Shown piece after piece: positions 44,432 to 53,956 of a stretch of 64,000 nucleotides of DNA (positions are counted from its first letter, which is position 1; the number at the start of each line of letters is the position of its first letter). A program made the position numbers and the translations under genes. The notes under the pieces were generated by a model. The model did no database searches and was not told the origin of the DNA. It worked only from the letters and a program-made list of their open reading frames with translations. The DNA is from Frigoribacterium sp. CG_9.8 (lineage in GTDB: Bacteria > Actinomycetota > Actinomycetes > Actinomycetales > Microbacteriaceae): the NCBI RefSeq assembly GCF_015751965.1, contig NZ_JADOVH010000003.1, positions 248,001-312,000 of the forward strand, written 5' to 3'.

Positions 44432-46603
44432 CTAGGCCCGAAGTGCCAACACGAAGGGCAACACGGCGGGGGTGCCGGCCCGCCGCAGTTCGCGTCCCGC
44501 CACCGTGAGCGTCCAGCGGCTATCTGCCAGGTCGTCGACCAGCAACACCGGACCCGATGTCAGATCGAAGCCAGCTGCCGGATCGCGACCCGCAGTCAGG
44601 ATGAGATCCGCCGCGCCGAACCGCTGCCAGACGCCGGCGAGTCGATACGCACTATTGCCGCCCGGGTCTCCCAAGGGCCCTCCGCCGATCAAGTCGAGCG
44701 CACCGAAGTAGGGGAGCTTGCCAACCGCGGCGATGCCTTCGGCCACAGAAGCAATGAGCAGCGGATGGCGTCGCGAGGGCATGCTCACCACTGCGACTGG
44801 GCGCTCCTGCCAGCTCCAGTCCGCGAGCACCCGCACGCAGGCAGAGATCAGTGCCGGACTCGCCCGGGCGTCCAGCGAGTCGGGAGCAAACAGTTCGCGT
44901 AGAGTGCCACCCCACCCGAGGTCGGTCAGTCGCGCCAGCGCTCGGCCGGGCTCGGTGCGCTCGGCGATCGGGATATTGCCGCGAACATCGATCCCCAGCC
45001 GATCCATGCCACGCGGCCACTGTGCCCGCGGCTCCACCGCAACACCGACTCGATCGAGCGATGCTGCAGCCGCTGCAGTGGCGTCCACCCCTATCTCCGT
45101 GGCAAACCATGTGCCCGCACAGCGATCACAACGACCGCATGGCATCGCCGTGTCATCGTCGAGCGCCCGTTGCAGAAACTCCATGCGGCATCCAGAAGTC
45201 GTTTCGTAGTCGAGCATCGATTGCTGCTCCGCTGCCCGCGCGGCGGAGATGCGCTCGTACCGTTCGGCGTCGTAAGTCCACGGAACACCGGTGGCGATCC
45301 AACCGCCGGACACGCGCCGCACTGCACCGTCAACATCCAGCACCTTGAGCAGCAGTTCGAGGGGAGTGCGCCGAAGGTCCACTCGCGCCTCGATTGCCGC
45401 CGTCGACAGCGCCGAGCTGCCCAGTGCGTCAATCACCGCAAGTGCTTTTTGCTCCACCGGCATCGACGATGTCGCAAAATAGTGCCAGATCGCTTCGTCC
45501 TCGGTGCCCGGCAAAAGCAGAACATCCGCGTTTTCCGTTGCGCGGCCCGCGCGACCGACCTGCTGATAATAGGCGACCGGCGATGAGGGCGCACCAAGAT
45601 GGAGCACGAAGCCAAGGTCGGGCTTGTCAAAGCCCATCCCGAGTGCGCTGGTCGCAACCAGAGCCTTCACGTCGTTGGACTTGAGTCGCTGCTCGAGCTG
45701 CTCACGCTCGGCGGTATCGGTGCGCCCGGTGTAGGCATGAACCTCATGGCCGGCGTCACGCAGCAGACGAGCAGTGTCCTCGGCCGCCGAAACGGTGAGG
45801 GCGTAGATGATGCCGCTTCCGGGGAGGTCTGACAGGTGGCTCAGCACCCAGGCGAGGCGGGCTTTCGAATCCGGCAGTCTCAGTACTCCGAGTCGAAGGG
45901 ATGCCCGGGCCAGCGGGCCGCGGATGGTAACGACTTCCGACCCGGTCGGTCCAGCTGCCCCGGGCGAGTTGGATACTCCGGGAGCCCCGCCCGCGCCACC
46001 GAGCTGCTCGGCAACATCCGCCACCACTCGACTGTTGGCCGTAGCCGTGGTGGCGAGTACGGGGATTCCGTGCGGCAGTTGTGCAATGAGTTCGCGCAGT
46101 CGGCGGTAGTCGGGACGAAAGTCGTGTCCCCAGTCCGAAATGCAGTGGGCTTCGTCCACCACAAGAAGTCCGGCCCGCGCCAGCAGAGTGGGAAGCTGAT
46201 CGTCTCGGAACGAGGGATTATTCAGTCGTTCGGGAGACACAAGCAGTACATCGACCTCGTCAGATCGCAGCTTGTCGAGCACCTCCCCCCACTCGTGCGC
46301 GTTAGCGGAATTTATGGCGACCGCGCGCACCCCGGCGCGAGTTGCGGCAGCCACCTGGTCACGCATCAGCGCCAGCAGTGGGGAAACCAGGATCGTGGGC
46401 CCGGCTCCCCGCTGTCGGAGAAGAAGTGTCGCAACAAAGTAGACGGCCGATTTACCCCAGCCGGTGCGCTGCACCACCAGTGCCCTCCGACGGTGTTCGA
46501 CCAGAGTCTCGATCGCTTCGAACTGACCCTCGTGAAACTCGGCATCCTCCCGGCCGACGAGAGAGCGCAGGATGGCGAGGGCGGGGGAGTGGCTGTCGGT
46601 CAT
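44432..46603 (-). CDS. recQ: RecQ-family ATP-dependent DNA helicase with C-terminal phosphoribosyltransferase-like domain
   Basis: A 723-residue protein: motif I QRTGWGKSAVYFV, DEAH box VDEAHCISDWGHDFRPDYRRL, motif VI QQVGRAGRATENADVLL, then the RecQ zinc site (CRMEFLQRALDDDTAMPCGRCDRC, four Cys). The last ~200 residues are not RecQ-C/HRDC. They end GPVLLVDDLADSRWTLTVAGRELR, which has the PRPP-loop pattern of type I phosphoribosyltransferases (VLLVDDxxxSxxT). Such RecQ-PRT fusions occur in actinobacteria; the second domain may bind a nucleotide signal. GGGGAG abuts ATG 46603. Confidence 0.9.
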   Translation of the reverse strand: MTDSHSPALAILRSLVGREDAEFHEGQFEAIETLVEHRRRALVVQRTGWGKSAVYFVATLLLRQRGAGPTILVSPLLALMRDQVAAATRAGVRAVAINSANAHEWGEVLDKLRSDEVDVLLVSPERLNNPSFRDDQLPTLLARAGLLVVDEAHCISDWGHDFRPDYRRLRELIAQLPHGIPVLATTATANSRVVADVAEQLGGAGGAPGVSNSPGAAGPTGSEVVTIRGPLARASLRLGVLRLPDSKARLAWVLSHLSDLPGSGIIYALTVSAAEDTARLLRDAGHEVHAYTGRTDTAEREQLEQRLKSNDVKALVATSALGMGFDKPDLGFVLHLGAPSSPVAYYQQVGRAGRATENADVLLLPGTEDEAIWHYFATSSMPVEQKALAVIDALGSSALSTAAIEARVDLRRTPLELLLKVLDVDGAVRRVSGGWIATGVPWTYDAERYERISAARAAEQQSMLDYETTSGCRMEFLQRALDDDTAMPCGRCDRCAGTWFATEIGVDATAAAAASLDRVGVAVEPRAQWPRGMDRLGIDVRGNIPIAERTEPGRALARLTDLGWGGTLRELFAPDSLDARASPALISACVRVLADWSWQERPVAVVSMPSRRHPLLIASVAEGIAAVGKLPYFGALDLIGGGPLGDPGGNSAYRLAGVWQRFGAADLILTAGRDPAAGFDLTSGPVLLVDDLADSRWTLTVAGRELRRAGTPAVLPFVLALRA

Positions 46604-46785
46604 CTCCCCAGCTTGTCATCAGCGCCGCGACAGCGTGCTGATGCGACCGTCGATGCGAGCATTCCGATGGTGAATCCACTGTGGTGGAGGAGAAGCCGGT
46701 CCACTCCTCCACCGGGCACTCCTGACCGTCGTTTGTCCCGGAAGCGCTGGGCTACCGGAGATCGACGGCGCAAAAGCGTCATCCT

Positions 46786-47280
46786 GTGGCAATGAAACCC
46801 CATTATGACGACACCGTCACCCAGCCCCTCACGAGCGACAACCTCATTGAAGCGAGGGTTTCCGCTCTGGTCGGCCGTGCCTGCCGACGGCAGATCTGGT
46901 TCCTGTTTCTCGACAGTGAGAACATTCAGTTGCCACTGATCATGCCGGTTGCCGATCTGCCCGCGCTCCCGGATGCGGCAGTGACACGACTGGCCGACAA
47001 CGTCGCCTTTGGGGTCGGACATCTGAATGCCCGAGCGGTGATCATCGTGCTTGAACGATATGCCGGGACACAGTTCAGTACCGCCGACACCGCCTGGGCC
47101 CGCGCGCTGGATAAGGGATTTGCTGCGGCTGGTTTGCCAGTGCGTGCCGTGCTTGTCAGCCACAGCCGCGGGGTGCGCTGGTTTGCCGCGGATGACTATC
47201 GCTGGGACTCCACTGGCACGGCAGACAAGATCGGCACAGACAAGACCAGCACAGACAAGATCAACACTGACGGGGACTAG
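46786..47280 (+). CDS. Conserved actinobacterial protein of unknown function
   Basis: A 164-residue soluble protein. RRQIWFLFLDSENIQLPLIMPVADLPALP, RAVIIVLERYAG, WARALDKGFAAAGLPVRAVLVSHSRGVRWFAADDY are blocks shared with other uncharacterised actinobacterial proteins (from memory, not searched). No catalytic motif is seen. GTG 46786 or ATG 46792 as start. The C-terminus ends in a 15-bp repeat encoding TDKxxTDK units (47216-47275). Confidence 0.72.
   Translation: MAMKPHYDDTVTQPLTSDNLIEARVSALVGRACRRQIWFLFLDSENIQLPLIMPVADLPALPDAAVTRLADNVAFGVGHLNARAVIIVLERYAGTQFSTADTAWARALDKGFAAAGLPVRAVLVSHSRGVRWFAADDYRWDSTGTADKIGTDKTSTDKINTDGD
47216..47275. repeat. 15-bp tandem repeat at a gene 3' end
   Basis: Three to four units around GGCACAGACAAGATC, in frame, just before the stop codon of the conserved hypothetical gene. 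Confidence 0.85.
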
Positions 47281-47362
47281 GCACACGTCTCACACACGGC
47301 GCATTCTGGAGGCACTCACGTGATGCGCTCCCTCCGGGTTCATGCCTGTCTGGGCAGTACAC

Positions 47363-47893
47363 CTAGCCGATGGGCAGGGAGGACTCGATGAGCGCGACGA
47401 TCTCCGGGGAGTCCGGCTGCATTGTCGGGCGGAACCGATGCACCGCACCATCCCGGGTGATGACGAACTTCTCGAAGTTCCACTTCACCTTGCCTGCTTT
47501 GCCGGAGGAGTCGGGAGCTTTGGTCAGTTCGGCGTACAGCGGATGCGCGTTCTTGCCATTGACCTTGACCTTCTCGAACATGGGAAAAGTGATGCCCCAG
47601 GTCGTCGAGCAGTATTCCTTGATTGCGTCATCAGTGCTCAGCTCCTGCAGGAACTGATTGCTGGGGAACCCGAGAACGCTGAATCCGCGGTCTCCATAGG
47701 TCTTCTGCATTTCCTCGAGCTTTTTGTACTGCGGCGCGAGCCCGCAGCGGGATGCCACGTTCACGATGAGGAACACCTTGTCACCAAGATCAGCCAGCGA
47801 TGTCGACTTTCCATCGATTGTGGTGAGCGGAATGGTTTCGAGTGGGCTGGTTTCGTGTGGGGTGGTTTCGTGTGGACTGTCGCTGATGGTCAT
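47363..47893 (-). CDS. Glutathione peroxidase-family thiol peroxidase (Cys type)
   Basis: A 176-residue protein: VNVASRCGLAPQYKKLEEM (peroxidatic Cys, not selenocysteine), LGFPSNQFLQE (Gln) and VKWNFEKFVI (Trp-Asn) complete the GPx tetrad. In bacteria lacking glutathione these Cys-GPx enzymes are usually reduced by thioredoxin. ATG 47893 precedes a 15-bp repeat that gives an N-terminal HETTPHETSPLET stretch before the fold. Confidence 0.93.
   Translation of the reverse strand: MTISDSPHETTPHETSPLETIPLTTIDGKSTSLADLGDKVFLIVNVASRCGLAPQYKKLEEMQKTYGDRGFSVLGFPSNQFLQELSTDDAIKEYCSTTWGITFPMFEKVKVNGKNAHPLYAELTKAPDSSGKAGKVKWNFEKFVITRDGAVHRFRPTMQPDSPEIVALIESSLPIG
47833..47877. repeat. 15-bp tandem repeat (x3) at the peroxidase N-terminus
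   Basis: Units TGGTTTCGAGTGGGC, TGGTTTCGTGTGGGG and TGGTTTCGTGTGGAC lie in frame near the start codon, encoding repeated His-Glu-Thr/Leu-Glu-Thr steps. Confidence 0.85.
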
Positions 47894-48140
47894 GATTACG
47901 CAATCTATCTCCCGAAACCGGGTGTTCCCAGCGAGCGAGCCCGGGTACCGATAAGTGTCGAAACGGGCCATGTCCACTCCAACGTGTTGTGCCGGCAGAA
48001 CGTCTTCACGTCGATCCCAGCCAGCCTTCGCTACTGTCGTAGGGTGATGCGCCGTTCCTTGGCATTCCGGCATCCCTACAAAACACGCCCGCAGCGAACC
48101 GTGAATCCCAGCGAACCGACAATCCCAGCGAAAGCGAGTC

Positions 48141-49061
48141 ATGCCCGACAGTCCGATCTCTGCCAGCCCCTACGAGGTGCTTGGCGTGAGCGCACTGGCG
48201 AGCCAAGATGACCTGCGACGTGCCTATCGCCGGTTGATGCGCGAAACGCATCCCGACACCGGCGGTAACGCCGCACGATTCAATGCCGTGCAGGTGGCAT
48301 GGGAGCGGATCGGCGACCCGGACGATCGCGCGGCATACGACCGCGGGCGGCCCATGCTGAAAAGCGACGATTCTCCATTCACCTGGGCACCACAACCACG
48401 ACCCAAACAGGCGGACACCCGCCCCCGCGCCCGCTCTTATGGACATCCGGGAGGCTGGAGACGGGAGCGTTATCTCGTGTTGATGCGCGAATGGGTGGGC
48501 CGGGGTGAGTCCCTCGACGATCCCTACGACCCTGCCCTGGTGAGATCAGCACCGATACACTTGCGCCACCTGCTCGCGGATGCCCTCGCCGAGGAAGCGA
48601 CCGCCCGAACACTCGCCGCGCTGGGGATCGGATTCACGGTCTGGCACGACGTGAGTACCGGCCCTCCGGAGGAGAAAATCGACCATGTGGTACTCGGTCC
48701 GACCGGGCTGTTTGCGATCCTCTCCGAAGACTATGACGAGCCAGTGCGCAGCCGTCGCGGCGAGTTGCTTGGCAAGCCGCTCGGCGAGGCGCGCCCCATG
48801 CACGACCTCTCAGTGCGCGCCAAGATCGTGTCCCGTGCCGCCCGGGTGAAGTTCACCGCGCTGCTCATCGTGTTGCCGGATGACGCTCTCGATGAACCCT
48901 TCACCGTGCTCGGTACCGCCAGAGGAGCAACGACGGTGATCACGCGTCAGTCGACGCTCCCGGCACTGCTGCGCGACGGCGTGCCCGGGGCAAAAGTGAT
49001 CGGCGGCAACGCGCTATTCGACGTGCGCACACGGCTCCAGGCTGGCATCCGCTTCGTCTGA
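48141..49061 (+). CDS. J-domain protein fused to a NERD-like domain
   Basis: A 306-residue protein. Residues about 10-70 form a J domain (YEVLGVSALASQDDLRRAYRRL, then the HPD motif in RETHPDTGGNAARFNAVQ), which would stimulate a DnaK-type ATPase. A linker follows; from about residue 165 the pattern VWHDVSTGPPEEKIDHVVLGPTGLFAI matches a NERD (nuclease-related) domain, in which the Asp of DHVVLGP is a predicted metal ligand. The role is unknown; a chaperone-guided DNA-handling protein is speculation. Confidence 0.85.
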   Translation: MPDSPISASPYEVLGVSALASQDDLRRAYRRLMRETHPDTGGNAARFNAVQVAWERIGDPDDRAAYDRGRPMLKSDDSPFTWAPQPRPKQADTRPRARSYGHPGGWRRERYLVLMREWVGRGESLDDPYDPALVRSAPIHLRHLLADALAEEATARTLAALGIGFTVWHDVSTGPPEEKIDHVVLGPTGLFAILSEDYDEPVRSRRGELLGKPLGEARPMHDLSVRAKIVSRAARVKFTALLIVLPDDALDEPFTVLGTARGATTVITRQSTLPALLRDGVPGAKVIGGNALFDVRTRLQAGIRFV

Positions 49062-49103
49062 TGTCCAAGGCACCTCTGTAACAAGCCCTCGCAACAAGCC
49101 CCG

Positions 49104-49181
49104 GTAACCAGCCACCTCAACCCGCCACCGTAACCAGCCACCTCAACCCGCCACCGTAACCAGCCACCTCAACCCGCCACC
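49104..49181. repeat. 26-bp tandem repeat (x3), non-coding
   Basis: Three identical 26-bp units (beginning GTAACCAGCCACCTCAACCC) lie after the J-domain gene, preceded by a partial ACAAGCC repeat and followed by two GATGAGCAGC copies. No open frame uses it; it makes up much of the 231-bp gap before the next gene. Confidence 0.95.
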
Positions 49182-49293
49182 GTGATGAGCAGCTGCGATG
49201 AGCAGCCGATCTGATTCCCGCCGCGACCCGGTGTCGTGGGTCCGCCCCATACTGGGCTTAGTTCACCACCACGACCCACGATGAGGATGCTGC

Positions 49294-52200
49294 ATGTTCC
49301 TGCTCAGCGACCGCACCGTCGTGCACTCGGCCTCTGACCTCAGCGCTGCGGCCAGTTGCGAATGGGCCGTGATGCGCAAACTCGACTCCCGCCTCGAGCG
49401 TATCCAAGCCCCGCCGGCAACAACCGACGACATGCTGGAGCGGGCCGCGCGTCTCGGTGACCGGCACGAGGAACGATTCCTCGAATGGCTGCGGACTCGG
49501 ATGCGCGTGGTCGAGATACCGCGCCCCGAACGTTCGAGCGATCCAGCCGCGGTGGTCGAGCTCACCACCACAGCTCTCCAGAGCGAAGCGCCGGCGGTCT
49601 ACCAGGCCGCGTTCTTCGATGGCAGATTTCTCGGCTACGCGGACTTCATCATCCGAAATCCCGACGGACTGTACGAGGTCTACGACACCAAGTTGGCCCG
49701 CCACGCCAAAATCACCGCACTGTTGCAACTCGCGGCCTATGCCGAGCAATTGCAGAAGCTCGGTATACCGACTGCGGCACGCGTGTGCCTGATTCTCGGG
49801 GATGACAGCGTGAGCGAACACCGTCTCGCAGACATCCTTCCGGTATACCGACGCCGTCGCACCCGCCTGCAGCAGCTGGTCGATGACCGAGTTGCAGACT
49901 CGAAACCGACGGCGTGGGGGGACACTCGCTATGCCGCGTGCGGGCGCTGTGCTGTGTGTGAGGAACAGGTGCAGCTGCACCATGACGTGCTGCTGGTGGC
50001 CGGACTGCGAGTGACCCAGCGCGCGCGCCTGCTCGACGCGGGGATCAGCACCATTGAGCAGCTGGCCGTGTCGACCGGGCCAGTGATCGGGCTCTCCGAA
50101 TCGACGCTCACGGCACTCCGCGAGCAAGCCAGCATGCAGACGGCCATGCCGACCGCAATACCGACACCCGAGCACACCACCGATCCCACCACCGGGCACA
50201 CTTCTCCGGGGCTGGCGTGGCGAGTCGTCGCTCCGGCAGCCCTCGGTGCTATCCCCGCTTCCGATCCGGGGGACATCTTCTTCGACTTCGAGGGTGATCC
50301 GCTGCACCAGGAGGGCACAGCGTGGGGCCTCGACTATCTCTTCGGGCTCGTCGAAGCGGACTTGACCTTCCGCTCGTTTTGGGCACATGACCTGACGCAG
50401 GAGAGACAGGCTCTTGTCGATTTTCTCGACTACGTGGGGGAGCGTCGGCGTGCGTATCCGGGTATGCACATCTACCACTACGCCTCCTACGAACGCACCC
50501 ATCTGCTGAGTATCGCCGCGAGACACGGGGTGGGCGAAGAGGCCGTCGACGACCTGTTGCGCAACGGCGTGCTCATCGACCTCTATCCGATCGTTAAACA
50601 GTCGCTTCGGGTGGGCAGCCGCAGTTACTCGCTCAAAAAGCTTGAACCGCTGTACATGGGGGACCGCGCACGAACCGGCGTCACGAACGCGGCCGATTCC
50701 ATCACCGAATACGTGCGTTCCCGGGATCTTTTCGACGAGGGGCAGGCGGATGACGCGGCCCAGGTCCTCGCCGAAATCGCCACCTATAACGAGTATGACT
50801 GCGTCTCTACCCTCGCCTTGCGTGACTGGCTTCTTGAGCGCGCCGCAGAGAACTCGGTGCGGGCGGTAGGCCGGGACGCACTCGTGCTCGACGTGCCGCT
50901 CACCGAACCGGATCCGGTCTATGTCGAGCTTGCAGCACTCGTGGCGGATTTCCCGGCGGGCGAGCGCACCGCCGATCACACGGCCATCGCCCTTGCCAGC
51001 GCCGCGATTGACTACCACCGTCGCGAGGGCAAGAGCTTCTGGTGGGATCATTTCGCCCGACTTGCAGCCCCCGTTGAAGACTGGGCCGATACGCGCAATG
51101 TGTTTGTTGTGGAGAGCGCAGAGGTAATTCGGCAGTGGGGCATCACGGGGAATGCGCGCACCGAGTCGCGCGAGCTGAGACTCACCGGAACCGCTGCCCC
51201 TGGGAGCTCCTTCAGCGCATCCGATACTCCTTGGCTGGTGTACGACCCACCATTTCCGCCGATCGACGCCGGGTGCGATCCCGGCGCTCGCGTCGCCCAT
51301 TGCCGTACCGGCATCGTTGTGTGCGACGACGGGTCACTGTTGCTCACCGAGCGCCTCAAGGCAACGGCGTCGACCTATGATCAGCTCCCGCTCGCCCTCG
51401 CTCCGAGCTCTCCGCCGAATCCGGGCACCCAGGTCACCGCCATTTCCGAGTGGGGACGGGCCGTGCTCGACGCCTATCCGCAGTTGATGCCCAACGCGGC
51501 CCTCGATGTTCTTCGCCGAATACCGCCACGTGGGCTGCGCGACGCTGTCAGCGGTTCCGGTGGAACCATCGCAGAGCGGATGCGGGACGCCCTCCTCAGC
51601 CTCGATCACTCTTACCTCGCTGTGCAGGGGCCGCCAGGTACTGGCAAGACCTGGAATGGCGCTCGGGTCATCGCCGACCTCGTGCAGAACCACGGTTGGC
51701 GCGTCGGGGTGGTCGCGCAGTCCCATGCGACAGTGGAGAACATGCTCGCCGCGGTGGTCGCTGCGGGGCTGGATCCCTCCCGGGTCGGCAAGAAACCGCG
51801 GCCGGGCAGCGACTCAGAGCCGAAGACCTGGACGGCACTCACCGACCGGTCACTCGGAGAATTCACTGCGCAACCGGGATTCGTGGTCGGCGGCACCGCC
51901 TGGCTGTTCAGTAACGAGGGTCGAGTACCGCGCGGATCCCTTGACCTGCTGGTGATCGACGAAGCCGGACAGTTCTCTCTTGCCGCCACGATCGCATCAT
52001 CCGTTGCCGCGACGCGCCTGCTGTTGCTCGGTGACCCCCAGCAACTGCCGCAGGTGAGCCAGGGCACGCATCCGGAGCCAGTGGATGTCTCAGCTCTTGG
52101 TTGGCTCAGTGACGGCCACGACGTGCTGCCGCCCGAGTTCGGCTTCTTCCTCGATGTCAGCCACCGCATGCACCCCGCGTTGTGTGCGCCGGTTTCAGAG

Positions 52201-52806
52201 CTGTCCTATGAGGGTCGCCTGCGCTCGCATCCGTCGGATCGCGATCTCGATGGGGTCGCGCCTGGGCTGCATTCGGTTTCCGTGATCGCTCACGGCAACT
52301 CCACGACCTCGGTTGAGGAGGCGACTGCCGTGCTTGCGATCGTGCGCGACGTGGTGGGGCGAGCCTGGACATCCGAAGGCAAAACAAGCGGACTTGCCCC
52401 TAATAACGTGATCGTCGTCGCGCCGTACAACGCGCAGGTTCAGCTGTTGCGCGAGACCCTCGACGCCGCGGGCTTCGGGGGAATTCCGGTCGGTACCGTT
52501 GACCGTTTTCAGGGCAAAGAGGCCGCAGTCGCAATAGTTTCGCTCGCGGCATCCTCCGCGGCAGACGTACCGCGCGGGATGGAGTTCCTTCTTCTTGCCA
52601 ACCGACTCACTGTGGCAATCTCCCGGGCACAGTGGGCGGCATGGCTGGTGTACTCGCCCGGGATCACCGAAACGTTACCCACGAGCATTGCAGCGCTTGC
52701 CCAGCTGAGTGCGTTCATCCGCCTCGTGGAGCCCGACGCGCTGGCAAACCCTCTCCTGCTAAATCGGTTGACGCGTCTCAATCCCGATGGTCGGGACGGT
52801 CCTTGA
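49294..52806 (+). CDS. RecB-like nuclease fused to SF1 (Dna2/UPF1-like) helicase, TM0106 family
   Basis: A 1170-residue protein. The N-terminal RecB/Cas4-type nuclease has GYADFIIRNPDGLYEVYDTKLARHAK (motif with the catalytic Asp ... Asp-x-Lys) and a later Cys cluster (CGRCAVC) like that of Fe-S nucleases. An RNase H-like exonuclease middle region follows (IFFDFEGDPL; Asp-x-Glu, and YNEYDCVSTLAL). The C-terminal SF1 helicase has VQGPPGTGKTWNGARV, VIDEAGQFSLA, LLGDPQQLPQ, HRMHPALC, and TVDRFQGKEAAVAIVSL. Such proteins are thought to process DNA ends or replication intermediates. Confidence 0.92.
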   Translation: MFLLSDRTVVHSASDLSAAASCEWAVMRKLDSRLERIQAPPATTDDMLERAARLGDRHEERFLEWLRTRMRVVEIPRPERSSDPAAVVELTTTALQSEAPAVYQAAFFDGRFLGYADFIIRNPDGLYEVYDTKLARHAKITALLQLAAYAEQLQKLGIPTAARVCLILGDDSVSEHRLADILPVYRRRRTRLQQLVDDRVADSKPTAWGDTRYAACGRCAVCEEQVQLHHDVLLVAGLRVTQRARLLDAGISTIEQLAVSTGPVIGLSESTLTALREQASMQTAMPTAIPTPEHTTDPTTGHTSPGLAWRVVAPAALGAIPASDPGDIFFDFEGDPLHQEGTAWGLDYLFGLVEADLTFRSFWAHDLTQERQALVDFLDYVGERRRAYPGMHIYHYASYERTHLLSIAARHGVGEEAVDDLLRNGVLIDLYPIVKQSLRVGSRSYSLKKLEPLYMGDRARTGVTNAADSITEYVRSRDLFDEGQADDAAQVLAEIATYNEYDCVSTLALRDWLLERAAENSVRAVGRDALVLDVPLTEPDPVYVELAALVADFPAGERTADHTAIALASAAIDYHRREGKSFWWDHFARLAAPVEDWADTRNVFVVESAEVIRQWGITGNARTESRELRLTGTAAPGSSFSASDTPWLVYDPPFPPIDAGCDPGARVAHCRTGIVVCDDGSLLLTERLKATASTYDQLPLALAPSSPPNPGTQVTAISEWGRAVLDAYPQLMPNAALDVLRRIPPRGLRDAVSGSGGTIAERMRDALLSLDHSYLAVQGPPGTGKTWNGARVIADLVQNHGWRVGVVAQSHATVENMLAAVVAAGLDPSRVGKKPRPGSDSEPKTWTALTDRSLGEFTAQPGFVVGGTAWLFSNEGRVPRGSLDLLVIDEAGQFSLAATIASSVAATRLLLLGDPQQLPQVSQGTHPEPVDVSALGWLSDGHDVLPPEFGFFLDVSHRMHPALCAPVSELSYEGRLRSHPSDRDLDGVAPGLHSVSVIAHGNSTTSVEEATAVLAIVRDVVGRAWTSEGKTSGLAPNNVIVVAPYNAQVQLLRETLDAAGFGGIPVGTVDRFQGKEAAVAIVSLAASSAADVPRGMEFLLLANRLTVAISRAQWAAWLVYSPGITETLPTSIAALAQLSAFIRLVEPDALANPLLLNRLTRLNPDGRDGP

Positions 52807-52948
52807 CGTCCTCGGGGATTTCCGAATCGGTGTACTCGCCATCCTCACCCTCGCTGATGGGGGTGTGCGATCCATCCGTGAATTCTTCATCCGTGAACTT
52901 GCCTTCGGTCTCTGGACCGCCGCCGGTGTTCTCTTTGTTGCCAGACAT
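52778..52948 (-). CDS. Small acidic protein, unknown
   Basis: A 56-residue hydrophilic, strongly acidic protein (SGNKENTGGGPETEGKFTDEE at the start, EGEDGEYTDSEIPED later) with no hydrophobic segment. ATG 52948 has GGAGTAATC upstream. Its 3' end overlaps the convergent helicase gene by 29 bases. The good ribosome site and biased composition support a real gene. Confidence 0.6.
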   Translation of the reverse strand: MSGNKENTGGGPETEGKFTDEEFTDGSHTPISEGEDGEYTDSEIPEDVKDRPDHRD

Positions 52949-52960
52949 GATTACTCCGTG

Positions 52961-52990
52961 TTCGTATGTTCGTATGTTCGTGTGTTCGTG
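52961..52990. repeat. 8-bp tandem repeat (about x4) upstream of the small acidic gene
   Basis: TTCGTATG, TTCGTATG, TTCGTGTG and TTCGTGGG run in tandem 12-40 bases upstream of its start codon, overlapping the promoter/leader. Confidence 0.85.
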
Positions 52991-53215
52991 GGCCAAATGT
53001 TTTCATCGAGCAGTAGTCGACGAAACCCACTCCTAGCTTCGGGCAAAGCTCCTGTGATTGCTACCCCGGGCTCCCTCGCTGATCGCTTTTCGCAGATTGA
53101 GTACTGTTCGAGTGCTTTCACAGGCACTGGGTGACGCCAGCGCACCGCGAGCGGCCTAGGCTTTTATGGGGCGTTCCGATAGGAGCGCCGAACAGGCCAG
53201 ACGAGCGGGATCCCA

Positions 53216-53908
53216 GTGATCAGAGTCATCAGCTATAATCTTCGCAAGAATCACGCCAGCGGCGAGCTCGGTGAACTCGTGGGCCGATTCGCTCCTGACG
53301 TTCTGTGCTTGCAGGAGTGCGACACAACGGATCTGCCGGTCGATGTCGGCCAGCTTCGCCTTGCTGACTCCACCAAGCGCAACCGGCTCGGACTCGCCGT
53401 TTACTACCGCACAGACCGGTTCAGCGCCCTCGAGACTCAGGCCTTTTCACTGAAAAAGTCTCTGCACGACATGGTGCTCAAGCCCGCCCACGAGCGTCTG
53501 ATCGGCACCAGGCTGGTTGACCACGAGACCGATCATGAGATCGTGGTTGCGTCATTCCACGCCGCACCGCTGACCGCGCGCAATTCGCTGCGTCGGGAGC
53601 AGATCCGCGCCGCCCACGAATTACTGCTCACTCTCGGACACGGTCTGCCGACCCTTATGGTCGGCGACTACAACTACCCTTTGTTCACCACGACCCTCAC
53701 CCAGCGGGTGAACGAGTCGGGCTACGACCTGACTCTCAGCGACCGCAGCACCTACACACGCTATAAATTTTTCCGCGGTCACTTCGACTTCGCAACATCT
53801 GTCGGTCTGGGGATCGACAACGTCGAAACCCTCGATCGCGGAGCGTCTGACCACATGCCGATAATGGTCAGCGCGTCATACCGCGAGAACGCGGTCGCGT
53901 CGCGATGA
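53216..53908 (+). CDS. Endonuclease/exonuclease/phosphatase family protein
   Basis: A 230-residue EEP protein: VISYNLRKN (Asn), VLCLQECD (metal Glu), VASFHAAPL, LMVGDYNYP (Asp) and ASDHMPIMV (Asp-His). It is a different branch from the EEP gene at 41445; a nuclease role is plausible. GTG 53216 follows GAGCGGGA. It converges on the DUF2269 gene. Confidence 0.92.
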   Translation: MIRVISYNLRKNHASGELGELVGRFAPDVLCLQECDTTDLPVDVGQLRLADSTKRNRLGLAVYYRTDRFSALETQAFSLKKSLHDMVLKPAHERLIGTRLVDHETDHEIVVASFHAAPLTARNSLRREQIRAAHELLLTLGHGLPTLMVGDYNYPLFTTTLTQRVNESGYDLTLSDRSTYTRYKFFRGHFDFATSVGLGIDNVETLDRGASDHMPIMVSASYRENAVASR

Positions 53909-53956
53909 CTTGACACCGGCAAGGACATACGGTCGATCCGTGCTGGCGAACGGGAG

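Noticed and set aside
49104-49181. Possible CRISPR array
   Set aside because: The 26-bp units are directly adjacent with no spacers, and no cas genes are present.
49258-51300. Open frame of 680 codons on the minus strand
   Set aside because: It is the shadow of the RecB-like/helicase gene, which has clear domain motifs on the plus strand.
52961-52990. LexA box
   Set aside because: The GAAC-like steps recur in the same direction, not as an inverted pair, so the required palindrome is absent.
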